Shown in pieces: positions 1-9,186 of a stretch of 14,048 nt of DNA. Source of the DNA: Phoronis ovalis (Eukaryota > Phoronida > Phoronidae). The notes beneath the pieces were generated by a model. The model was given only the letters and a program-made list of their open reading frames with translations. It was not told the origin of the DNA and did no database searches. Location of the stretch: contig JAOXYB010034551.1 of the NCBI GenBank assembly GCA_028565635.1, positions 1-14,048 of the forward strand. Direction: 5' to 3'. Numbering within the stretch: the first letter of the stretch is position 1; every line of letters begins with the position of its first letter. Both the position numbers and the translations under genes were made by a program.

Positions 1-634
1 ACATACAAAGATAGCTTTACAACTACAGAAACTACATCATATGATGGGCATCTGTCTGCACCCGCAGACCTCTTGTTGAATATTATTTTGAAACATTTAA
101 AGAGTTTTAATTGTTAACCAGGCTTTTTGGAAAAGGGGGAGTGTGAAGGTTGAAACTTTTCTATTTTCTATTATACTGATATCAAAGTGATATCAAAAGT
201 TAGTATGCAAAGTTTTCTGTGCAGAGACACTACTTTACATGCAGTAAACATAGAAAAGGGGAAGACTGAGAGAATACAGTGGGATACCAACACAGGTGAA
301 CATCATCAATATACAGAATTGACAAGCCCTTTGAAGGTGCATATTATTGATATTTTTTTTCCAACATACTGAAACAAGGGTAAAAGCTGTCACGAAAAAA
401 ATTGAATAAAAAAAATTGTTTTTGACATGTGACTTCAATGGCTATATGTTTCTTGTCAATCTAATCTTAGAAATATAAAACTTTCAGTGCATATGTCTAG
501 AAACAAGGGAAAAGGAATGACAGGAATGTTAAAGAGATGCAAATTCTTAGAACTAAAATAGCATCATTAATCAGACCTGTTAGCTGATTTTTTTAGTGTT
601 GTACATGCTAAAATATTAATGACTATAATTTTAG
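1..634. other. non-coding flank with a possible LTR-retrotransposon edge
   Basis: No exon of the downstream CatSper-like gene could be recognised here, although one must exist upstream because the exon at 635 starts in mid-protein. Frame 1 is open from the window edge to a TAA at 115-117 (38 codons, Thr-rich, no recognisable domain). A purine run at 131-141 is followed immediately by TG at 142. That layout resembles the polypurine tract and 5' TG of a 3' LTR, but the other LTR end cannot be placed without a second copy. A 61-codon frame at 187-372 opens only with GTG and looks spurious. Confidence 0.3.
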
Positions 635-718
635 TCGGCCATTTTAAGAATATGGTTGATTCAACCCAATGCAATGAATGATAAAGAACGTAAACGTAGT
701 GCTGTCGAACCTTCGCAG
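635..718 (+). CDS. CATSPERE: exon a of CatSper epsilon-like gene
   Basis: The acceptor is ataattttag ending at 634 and the donor is CAG/gtacat at 719. Phase is 0 on both sides, 28 codons. It reads SAILRIWLIQPNAM and ends VEPSQ. The EPS motif and the following exon line up with the family segment before the first conserved strand. The ATG at 674 lies inside the exon and is probably an internal Met. Confidence 0.65.
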
Positions 719-3700
719 GTACATAATGACATATTGTTTAAGATTATTACCTTATAGTTACTAAGAAACCTTTTGATCTGCAATTTTAATGGCAAACTAC
801 GGTTTAAAAAATAAAATATTATAAGCATATATCTATATATAGATAGATGCTTTGCTATTTGGTTGCTTTGCTTTTGATATCAAGCCATAAAAGAGTAATT
901 CACCTAAAATGTGATCTTTAATATGTTTTAAATAATTATTATAAACATATAATTATTTTATTTCAGTACTCTGCAATCCTAACCAGACAGTTTGAATTTA
1001 TTGGCCAAAGACCCAATGTTTCGTTTGAACTAGGACCATATTATGAATTATTTTATTTGTCATTAGAATATCTTGGATACCACAGTGGAGAAAAGTGAGA
1101 AAAATATTTTCTTTAATAATAATTAATTTATTCCTGTTAATCAAACGGTTTTATTAATATTTATAGATGTATTGTTTAATATTTGAAATAATTGTATTTT
1201 GATTCCCAATCAGGTAATGAGAATTTCAAGTTCCTAAAACAACTAGTGATGACAGCGTAGGCAAGTAGTACTACATGTTACATCAACACAAGCATTTCTT
1301 GTAAAGTTCACAGCTGGTATAAAAAATTAAATCAAAAATCTTAAATCTTCTGACATTTACTCTTATAACACAAAAAAACTTTGTGTCTGAACATGTAAAA
1401 TTTCTTCATGAATCACAAAAATTTACTCTTTTGGGATCGTGACAGGTATATATATTGATTGCACAGTTTATTAGCAAATGCAGCTTTGTGTTTGGATTCA
1501 CATGAATATTGTATAATTTTGTAGATGTTGTTACTGGGAATTCCGAGTCGTGTTTCCCTCTGATCTCCTTTTGAAGACTCGTGTTACTGGTAAAGAGTTG
1601 ACACTTTTTGATAGTTTTGCTGCGTAAGTTATTTCATACCTTGCCTATTTATTCATACAGTGCTGTATTTGAATATATAGCTCATTGTGTAACAATTGTA
1701 ACATATACAGTCGAAGGTGGACTCACATGGTCATCCAATACAAATTTAGCTGTATTTATTGAAAGACGGAATACTTAAATGTTTGTAACTATTTTAACAA
1801 TTGAAAATGTATATATACTGTGGCAGTACACTTGACTTTTTTGAGAAAGAATATTTGCCTGTGTAGTTTGATCAGCCACTAATTAAATTTGTCATCAGAA
1901 GAGAGTTAAAATTAGATAGCGTACACTTCTTTGCATTTATGAATTTTTTTGCATGAGTGTGCAGTTTTGAGATTGATAACGTTTCTTTAAAATGTCGTAA
2001 TTTAATTGTGTGAATTTGTTTGATTTGTTTTGCTGTGCCACTTCATATGTCGATGTTGAAACTGTTTTTAATATCTACTGTTATTGAACATTGTAGCAAT
2101 CTGGATTGCTTTGTGTATGCTCGCCAGTTTAATTTGCCACAGATAAATGATGCAGTAAGTGGAAATATAAGGATTTAACCATGCTGTTCGATTGTCAGTA
2201 AAAATGTGACTATATAATTCATAAGGGCTAACACTTTTAGAGTCCTATATGCAGTACCCTGGTGTGCGGTGCTCACAGTGACAATACACCTTCAAATGCA
2301 CCTTCTTTAAAGATGTATAAAAATACTATCCCATACTGGAATGCTCTACCCTCTGACATATCAATCTACAGTCAAGTTTAATGTTGGCATCAATAAGTAT
2401 CTAGTTAAGATTGTCAAAGGACTTTATTCACAATTTTTATTGACTAATATATTTTAAAAAGCTTATTATTTGCAACAAAGCACAATGACTAAAAACTGAG
2501 GCACGTGTTATGTATGAGGTTATAATCTTGGCAGTTTCAGCTTTAATGTATATCTTCAGAGGAATTGGATTTATTTTTTTGCAGTTTTGTGTACAAATGC
2601 AATCACTATCTGATAGATGTTACTTTTTGAGAATGATCCATAAATCTGTGGGTTAAATGGATTTGAAAGATAATGTAAAAAAAAATTTAATATCATTTTT
2701 TAGAAGCTGGTATTTGCTTCAGGTCTAGAGGCGAATGAACAGAAGATTATTCAGGTAATAGTTTATAATAAATCTCCTGAGGCTGCTACTTCTGTAGGTA
2801 ATCATGTGCTAACTTGTGTACAGCTTGCCTAAAAAGCACCATTTGGAACTGAGACCACCATGTTTAAAACGTGACTCCTTGAAAGACCTCGATAAATAAA
2901 AATCATTGCCTTTTGCAGACCTGGACTAACTTTGGTAGACTTACATTCTAAAAGCAGCTCGTTTATTTTGCAAAATATATAGCACCTAAAATGCATATGT
3001 ACTGAGTCGAAAAAAGTGCCCATGTTCATGCGACTTTGTTCATGCATGATTATACCCAACAAGTGGCACTTCCAGGACAAAATTTCACAGTTAAGCTTCC
3101 TTATCGACAGAATTTGATTGCTCTAAAGTTCGAACTCCATATGAAAACTAGTATTGGCTGCCGCCAAAACAATTGGGATAACTGTTCAAATTTGGGAACT
3201 TAATGATTCAAATTGTTCACCAGCGGCCTGTATGATGTGTTGTACATTATACAGTCACACTGTATTAATTATAGTTAATTTGGGTTAAAATTCAGTTTGG
3301 CTTTAAGTTTGTTTGTGGGAATGGAGATATGCAAAATTGATTTTAAAACTCGAGGATTCAGGTTTCTTAGACACGGTTTGAGTGTTGTAGTTTGAATTAA
3401 GTATGATTGTTATTGTTGTCCTCTTGGGAATTATCAGTAATACTATATAGTCCTTTAATACAAATCTGATGTTATCAGCTAGCTTTAGGATCCTTTCTAA
3501 TTGACTATTTGCATGCACTTGGTGGAGCCACCAGTCTCAGACCCAAATGATCCCAGCATGTCGCATTCTGTGAATGAACAATGAGTGACGTAGTTCTGCG
3601 TGTGCTCATGTGATTCATTCACAAAATGCATGCTGAGCCAAAACCAAAAAAATTTCTTATGTTCTATGATCTAAGTTGTGAGAATATCAATACATAAACC

Positions 3701-6589
3701 ACTATTTATTAATATTTTTTTAGTTCGTTAAATTTTCACCGGTTAAAGCTTTTCTAAAGTCAGATTTAACAGAAAAAACAAGTTTTGTGTATAACTAAAG
3801 GATCATACCGGTATTGAAAGGGTCTGACTGTAGCTCCCTCAAGTGCATGCAAATAATCTTGTAGTTTTCTGTGTTTGCCGCTAGGGGACTATGTGAGCTA
3901 GTCATCGACAAATCTTATACAAGGCACTCATTTTTAAATAGGAAGAATTATTATCTCACATCGTCTATTTTCAGCTACATATTTGTTCCTATGTGATTAT
4001 TGGTAACATGCTCACGTTTGTAAAAAAAATCATGTACTAGTTACCTTCTTCACTACATGTCTTTTATTCTGTTTGTGTTATATAGGAAGTCACATCCCCG
4101 GGTGGGTACTCATGGTTTTTTGAATACGGGGATGTGCCGCGGAACCCAATCCAAAATTCTAGCTTGCTGTACTGAGCAAACGGCCCAATCCAAATTTTTT
4201 GAAATATAATGGTAGCAATCCAAATTTTGCGAAATATAAGGGCAGCAATCCAAAATTTTAAAATATTTGAGTAGCAATCCATTTTTACGCAAACTGACTG
4301 ATACAAACCAAATTTCAAAAATCGTTTTATGGATACAAACCTAAAATTAATCCGAATTAACTGCTGTAAGCAGCGGGTAGCAATCCAAATTTTTGAATTT
4401 CTTGACGATAGCAATCCAAAAAAATACAGTAACAAGTATACAATCCAAATCCAAAATTTTCAACTGGGCTGCACACCTCCACCAAAAATACCTCGAGTAC
4501 CCCCCGGATCACATCTCAAGGGCAATTCCAGGCACCTCACAAGCGGATCCAGGCAAACGTCATATTTTACATATGTCTCATTTCAATTGTACAAATGATG
4601 GAGGGTTAATTCCCCTTTGACTTACTTTTCTATCCAACCAATCCTTTCCATAAAATGACCACTGCATCTAGATTTGATGCTACAAAGCAGGCCAAATTTG
4701 TGTAACATTTTTATAAACAACTCCATTTGTTTTCCTTTTCCTAGCATCCCTGTATTCCAACCTTGCTTGTTATTATCACTGAGTAAGTACTATTTTAATT
4801 AATACATGCAGCGTTCATGCTTCAGTTTTAGATCTAGGATATAGTCTTGCTTGTTTATTAATTACATGGAGATGATTTGCTTTTGTTTGCATTTCCTTCA
4901 AGCCAGGATATATATATACTCATAAGTGCATATTGGCAACGTGGCTCGATCAGCATCAACAGCTTAGCAGTTACCAACAATGATCATCATGGTGGTTTCA
5001 AAAAGAGTTTTATATATAGTTCTAACTGAACTCTATCCAGCTGTTATGATTTTAACAATAACTATATAACTACATAGTTTTACATGACTACTTTTTGGCA
5101 CTGTGTGCAATTTATATGTTGTCATTCTATAACAATAATAAAAAGTAATTCAATATTTTTAAGAAGCAGAAATGTAGGAAGACCATTTCAGAACTGTAAT
5201 AGTTTGTTTTTCTCATCAGATGCAACAGCTCGATTAAATTCAAGAGGCTCTATTGTAGCTAATTAATAAACAAAAGTTAGTACTAAATATAAATCTTCCG
5301 AATTATTTCGATTTAGGAATGGATTTTATATGACTCAAGATGATTTTGTCACTCTAGAAGAGATAAAACTTCCAACTGTAAGTCCTTCCTATTTTTAATT
5401 ATTGCATGCAGTACAGCGTTCAGTGCAGCGTTCAAAATGTTGTCTTAGTTTTGCTATAATAATTGCTTTATTGCAAATTTTATTATTTTAGGAATGTTAC
5501 AAATTCTGTTCCGGTGTATCTATGAAACTCTGTAATGGCAGCATCCGTTTACTTAGAGTAAAGATTTTATCTCGAAATTTTTGCAACAGCTCTGTGTATG
5601 ACTATGATAAAAATATATAGCAGTATGAATTTAAAGTATTCTGATCTTCAACAGCTCAAACTATGTAGTTTACCCGTCATTGTGAGGTACCCAGACATCT
5701 ATGGTATGTTAATTAAGCTAAAACCTACCAACTGCTTGCTCAATCCCAATTACACCTGCTGGTAAAAAGTTTGGTATACTTAAAGATTTGAAATTTTTAC
5801 TAACTGCTGTACATGTATGCAATGTGAATACTATCCAGTTTGTGTTAATATTCTGACCCCCCCTTAGAGGTGCGGATTGATATGTTGAAATAACACCCAA
5901 AGCCTTTTTAGCAAGCATTGTTCACAAGTTATCTGTGACATTCAAAAATGTTTTTCAGAGTTTGTCAAATCCAATTACATTGTATGGTGCTGCATTGACT
6001 AGTAAACACCTGTATGCTATTTTTAATCACAAGCTTTACAAAATGAACCAAACTACTGGAAGCTGGGAACATGCTTTTCAATCAGGTATGCACAATTATA
6101 CTATGCGTATTTTCACTGCTAATTTGGTAAATCAAAAAACAATAATAGTGAGTGACTTAAGATTAAAGAGTGATAGTAAAGTGTTATTCTAGATCTGTAT
6201 AAGCGATTGAAAGATTCAGAGAAAGCTACAAACTTTGGATATTTCTGTATAAGAGCATGATTGTGTGAAACACTGTTATGTGGAAGCTTATAGGCAAATG
6301 TTAGTAAAAATACAAATTCATTATAAAAGATGTTTTACATATCTTGCTATTATCAGAAACAATATTTGTTATGCCAAATGTTTCAGTAACACATTCATGA
6401 TTTGTTCACAGTACACATACTATTTTATGTAAGAAATACCCTGAAAAAACACTATAATTAAAATATTACAATACTGACATTATGTAATAGAAATGTTTTG
6501 TTTTTTATTTTATAATATTTTATTTTTCAGTTTCCACTTTCAATGGTGTGAAAGGAAGGGATCACTGCAGCACCACCAAAAGAGAAACT
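635..6589 (+). CDS. CATSPERE: CatSper epsilon-like accessory subunit, 5'- and 3'-incomplete, nine exons
   Basis: Nine exons (635-718, 967-1094, 1525-1623, 2097-2154, 2704-2754, 4745-4782, 5317-5377, 5959-6085, 6531-6589) join into 705 nt, or 235 codons, with no stop and matching phase at every GT-AG junction. Compared from memory with human CATSPERE/CATSPERD, recognisable points in order are: EPS followed by GQRP (about residues 25-41); an aromatic-x-V-V-x-P strand around WEFRVVFP; NLPQIND; HPC before a strand with GFYMTQDDF; IKLPTS; a blade ending LYAIFNHKLYKM; and a late D-x-C. In the family this is the extracellular N-terminal domain and the first beta-propeller blades of a single-pass subunit of the sperm flagellar Ca2+ channel. 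The full family protein is about 900-1,000 residues, so both ends are missing. The exon at 635 begins phase 0 after a good acceptor, so its internal ATG (674) is not the start. CATSPERD is the main alternative. No alignment was run. Confidence 0.68.
967..1094 (+). CDS. CATSPERE: exon b of CatSper epsilon-like gene
   Basis: The acceptor is tatttcag ending at 966 and the donor is AAAA/gtgaga at 1095. Phase is 0 in and 2 out. It encodes 42 codons plus two bases and contains GQRPNVSFELG and an aromatic-rich run (YYELFYLSLEYLGY). It is open only in the frame that continues both neighbours. Confidence 0.75.
1525..1623 (+). CDS. CATSPERE: exon c of CatSper epsilon-like gene
   Basis: The acceptor is ttttgtag ending at 1524 and the donor is GC/gtaagt at 1624. 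It completes a Lys codon from exon b and reads CCYWEFRVVFPSD, then a Thr/Leu-rich stretch ending LFDSFA. The W-x-x-x-V-V-x-P pattern is the best local match to CATSPERE. Confidence 0.8.
2097..2154 (+). CDS. CATSPERE: exon d of CatSper epsilon-like gene
   Basis: The acceptor is cattgtag ending at 2096 and the donor is GCA/gtaagt at 2155, a perfect U2-type donor. Phase is 2 in and 0 out. It encodes NLDCFVYARQFNLPQINDA; the last half resembles the family's L-x-x-P-E/Q-I segment. Confidence 0.78.
2280..2457 (+). mobile_element. LINE reverse-transcriptase C-terminal remnant (broken)
   Basis: One frame reads TIPYWNALPSDIS at 2325-2363. This resembles the W-N-x-L-P motif near the C-terminus of many animal non-LTR retrotransposon polymerases. 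That frame stops at 2379-2381. An overlapping shifted frame (2371-2457) continues as VKFNVGINKYL, like the F-K-x-x-L-x-x-Y-L tail that usually follows. It is therefore a degraded fragment with at least one frameshift, sitting inside an intron (2155-2703) of the CatSper-like gene. The element family cannot be named from so little. Confidence 0.5.
2704..2754 (+). CDS. CATSPERE: exon e of CatSper epsilon-like gene
   Basis: A 17-codon phase 0/0 microexon between ttttttag and CAG/gtaata. It encodes KLVFASGLEANEQKIIQ. It leads directly into HPC in the next exon, matching the family spacing, which leaves no room for an extra exon within the 2-kb intron that follows. Confidence 0.7.
3554..3635. repeat. 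82-bp imperfect palindrome (long hairpin)
   Basis: The left arm cagcatgtcgcattctgtga (3554-3573) and onward pairs with the right arm ending at 3635, whose reverse complement begins cagcatgcattttgtgaatg. Pairing continues inward through aatgaacaatgag against the complement of ctcatgtgattcatt, leaving a loop near 3590-3600. It could be a foldback MITE remnant or a transcribed hairpin; nothing in the sequence decides between them. Confidence 0.7.
4089..4517. mobile_element. inverted-end element with an internal ~30-bp minisatellite
   Basis: The ends are inverted relative to each other: left atcccc-gggtgggtactcatgg (4094-4115), right cctcgagtaccccccggat (4491-4509). Between them the motif caatccaaa or a one-base variant recurs starting at 4147, 4186, 4216, 4246, 4275, 4381, 4412 and 4441, mostly 29-31 bp apart. 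The left end also contains a perfect 10-bp inverted pair, cacatccccg (4091-4100) and cggggatgtg (4127-4136). On the minus strand the repeat reads as degenerate decapeptides around WIA..IF. A non-autonomous DNA transposon carrying tandem repeats is the simplest reading. No target-site duplication was identified. Confidence 0.55.
4745..4782 (+). CDS. CATSPERE: exon f of CatSper epsilon-like gene
   Basis: A 38-nt exon between ttttcctag and GA/gtaagt. Phase is 0 in and 2 out. It encodes HPCIPTLLVIIT plus the first two bases of Glu. An HPC before a hydrophobic beta strand is shared with CATSPERD/CATSPERE as I recall them. Confidence 0.75.
5317..5377 (+). CDS. CATSPERE: exon g of CatSper epsilon-like gene
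   Basis: The acceptor is cgatttag ending at 5316 and the donor is ACT/gtaagt at 5378. Phase is 2 in and 0 out. It reads ENGFYMTQDDFVTLEEIKLPT: an aromatic-x-M-T/D strand followed by the I-x-(L/V/I)-P element that ends this propeller strand in CatSper delta and epsilon. Confidence 0.8.
5959..6085 (+). CDS. CATSPERE: exon h of CatSper epsilon-like gene (beta-propeller blade)
   Basis: The acceptor is aatgtttttcag ending at 5958 and the donor is CAG/gtatgc at 6086. Phase is 0 in and 1 out, 42 codons plus one base. It encodes two propeller strands, LTSKHLYAIFNHKLYKM, then NQTTGSWEHAFQS, the usual 'see it / name it / x-x-G-S-W' blade pattern. Direct joining from exon g gives IKLPTSLSNP, matching the delta-subunit spacing better than any path through the candidate exons between 5492 and 5701. 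Confidence 0.82.
6531..6589 (+). CDS. CATSPERE: exon i of CatSper epsilon-like gene (last recognisable)
   Basis: The acceptor is tatttttcag ending at 6530 and the donor is ACT/gtaagt at 6590. Phase is 1 in and 0 out. It reads VSTFNGVKGRDHCSTTKRET; a Cys soon after the blade is expected in the family. The strong donor says coding continues, but no convincing next exon was found. A phase-0 continuation from 6831 would stop after 11 codons (YFELCKAINLM). Confidence 0.7.
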
Positions 6590-9186
6590 GTAAGTAGAAA
6601 AATAATACTAATTCCATGTTTCTTAATGCTAGATAATTAGATTAATAATACTTTTCAAGTAAGTAAACTGTAAAAAACCAAAATCTCCTATTAAACTCTT
6701 TTAAGATAAAACTGAAACTACAGCAAAAGATGAGAAGATATGTTTGTATTTTCTGCCATATTCAAATGCAATCTTTGTGAAACAAAAATATCAAATAAAA
6801 TAATTCCTCTGACAATCTTATTCTTCCTAGTATTTCGAGCTGTGCAAAGCCATAAATTTAATGTGAAGTTTTGTAACTGTTCTTTGCTGTTTATTATTTT
6901 CAATTATGCCCGGCAGATTTAAATAATTATACAAAAATATTTTTTCTTTTTCAAGTTTATGTTGATGGATATAAAATGGATATTGACTGGGTTTTTTACT
7001 TCTAAATCTGTTTTTCACTTAAGAAAAAGGAAAAATAGTTTTTGCAAAAAAGAAAATGAAATCAGATCACTCAAACCGGCACATAGAGGTATTTGAAAAT
7101 GTCCGTATTTGAATTTTTGGAATATAGCAATTTTAGATAAAATAATGTTTTTCGACTTGGGCCTGATTTTACAGGTTCACATTAGGCTTGGGGCAGGGTG
7201 GCATGCATTACTTGTCATTTCTGATGCAACAGAAATTACCACAGCTCATTTGCGTTGACTGTTATACACTACACATTATGGCATAATTCTCTATTCAAAA
7301 AAGAACAAAAGGGTGTCTCTTATTCATATGTTTTTATGTTAGGCTGTTGACCTGCTTCATCTGCAAGGTATTTTACTAAGATGTCTGTTTTTAACACATA
7401 AATACCAGGCCCAAGTCGTGAACATTTTATTATCCAAAACTGGTACATTAAAAAAAAAAGTAAATTTATGCATAAAAAATTATTCAAATACCTCTTAGCG
7501 CTGTTTTGACTTTTGAAAAATTGTTTAAGAAGCCAAAACCCAGTTTAATTATATCTATTTGAACAAGCTTTATTTATAAACTATAAAGATTATCGAAAAA
7601 ATGTCCTGTAGAGTCTCAAATGTGAATGATTTGATTTTAGTAACCCAGGAGTTAATTTAAAATTGTGTTTACCAGTCAACATTACTGACATTTTTAAATG
7701 AAAAGCAAAATTCCATTAATTTACATCAATTTCGAAAAACTAAATTGTTAATTACATTCTTTTCTGTATTCAATCATTACTTGTTTTACTTATAAATAAA
7801 AAAGAATATAGAAGTTGCTTGACAATAAACTATTAAATAAAGAGACATATTTTGCTAATAAACATCATAAGAAACTAATTCATAATGAAAGCAGTTTTGC
7901 AGTTGGTATGTGGGTGAAGACTTTTAGTACTTGTTCAGAGTGAAAGTGCTAATTCATTAGTCAAACTACGCAACGAAACCGATCACCAATAGTTATATTA
8001 TGATAGTATTTATTTTGTGTTTCATGCTTGTAATGTAAGAAAACATGCAGTGAGAAACATTAATAAGAAAAATACTTAGTCTACCATAAAATAACACTAG
8101 TACCCAATAACCATTGTGTGATTTACTTTTAGAGCTAATCACACATATTTGGGCAAATTTATATTAATATGATTTATATCTACGAAATATTTCCATTTCT
8201 ATTTCACACTCTTCTAAATCAAAGTTTTTTTAAAAATAAAATATAATTAATATAAATTTTTCTACGAGTATCTCAGTAAAAACAGGCAAACTTCAAATCA
8301 AGAAAATCATAAAGTGAGTGCTGTTGTTCTTGCATAACTAATAATACGCAAGTTGAGGTCAGTTTATTTACATTTGTTTATCACAGTAGGCATTTATTTT
8401 AATGGTATGGTAACAATAATGGTTATTTTTGTGAACAAGCTTGTGCCTAGCTAGGAATGGGTTTTAATTTAGTTTATCATTATAAATTTTTTTGTTTCTA
8501 TGTTATTTAATAATAAGAATGTTAAAATTCAATTCAAAATCATTCACGCTATTTTGTTTCACTTTGTAAACTCATCCTTAACCGTTTTTAAATTCTGTTT
8601 TCATAGTATCTATATAAATGAAAGGAAGTTTCAAACTTGAAAGGCCTATACTAGATACACCTGTGAGTGATCTATCTTGGGGTTTTGCGTACTCATTAGT
8701 TGACTGTGTAGTCGTTTGTTTCTCTGGGCTATTGACTTGCCCTGTCTTGGTCATTCCATTCAGCCTAAACCTTTTATGCAGTTTCATACTTTACAGGGTA
8801 CTCGCTTTGCATAGTGGTCCTAAAAATTATGTGCAATTACCCCCGAATTACCAGAATGTGTACAATATGAAATTCAATTATTTCTACTGTTAATCATAAT
8901 TATAATAAAAATAAAATAGTTACAGCAGCTACAGTATGTATGATAAAACAATGCAACTTTTCTTGTTACGTGTGTACATTGTCTAAACAGCTGACAATTT
9001 TACTGTAAACTGTTGATTTTATAATTTAGAAGTTGCCTAAAGCTATAATTTACAGAAAAATAAAATATAAAAAACTAAATTTGTTGCTAAATTTAACTGA
9101 TACACCATTCCTTTATGTAATATACAATTGTTAGTATTTTTCTTGTGAGTGTAAGCATGTCTCCAGTTTCTGCAAAAATATAAATT
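6590..9186. other. intergenic or 3' region between convergent genes
   Basis: No supported gene was found. The stretch is strongly AT-rich and includes the MITE-like element near 7070-7511. At 8578-8893 a less AT-rich patch is open on both strands: 91 codons on + (hydrophobic) and 69 codons on - (polar, Gln/Thr/Ser-rich, ending MKTEFKNG). Neither has a recognisable domain. The + frame is preceded directly by TAA and lacks support. No AATAAA is present on the minus strand in the 300 bp after the LRR gene's stop codon. Confidence 0.5.
7070..7511. mobile_element. MITE-like element with ~100-bp terminal inverted repeats
   Basis: The left arm begins ctcaaaccggc with agaggtatttgaa at 7085-7097 and cgacttgggcctg at 7153-7165. 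The right arm carries the exact complements of both 13-mers at 7483-7495 and 7406-7418, and ends gctgttttgac. Between the 13-mers the arms match imperfectly (for example ttttagataa against ttttggataa), with a few indels. About 240 bp of unrelated core contains no transposase. This is typical of a non-autonomous, foldback-style DNA transposon. The target-site duplication is unclear. Confidence 0.72.

Larger units (their letters stand above)
2755..4744 (+). other. largest intron of the CatSper-like gene
   Basis: This 1,990-bp intron is several times longer than its neighbours (248-581 bp). The excess includes the hairpin at 3554-3635 and the repeat element at 4089-4517. A 24-codon open stretch after an acceptor at 3720-3722 (FVKFSPVKAFLKSD...) is coding-like but has no good in-phase donor and no place in the family alignment. 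A minus-strand 83-codon frame at 2829-3080 has no recognisable features. Confidence 0.55.

Noticed and set aside
674-718. ATG at 674 as first codon of the + strand gene
   Set aside because: The frame stays open upstream to a good acceptor at 634, and the added residues fit the family, so this Met is internal.
3723-3794. 24-codon open stretch after an acceptor (FVKFSPVKAFLKSD)
   Set aside because: No good in-phase donor follows, and the protein family has no room for an insert between KIIQ and HPC.
5492-5701. Two phase-0 exon-like stretches (from 5492, containing CSGVSMKLCNGS; and 5653-5701, containing SLPVIVRYPDIY) with usable splice sites
   Set aside because: They can be joined in frame to 5959 only through a different acceptor at 5911. 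Direct joining of 5377 to 5959 gives the family-like IKLPTS spacing with better splice sites. They could be a rare alternative form but are not annotated.
6831-6880. Possible terminal exon of the CatSper-like gene (YFELCKAINLM then stop)
   Set aside because: It is in phase with the donor at 6590, but very short, unlike the expected next propeller strand, and of a kind easily produced by chance in AT-rich DNA.
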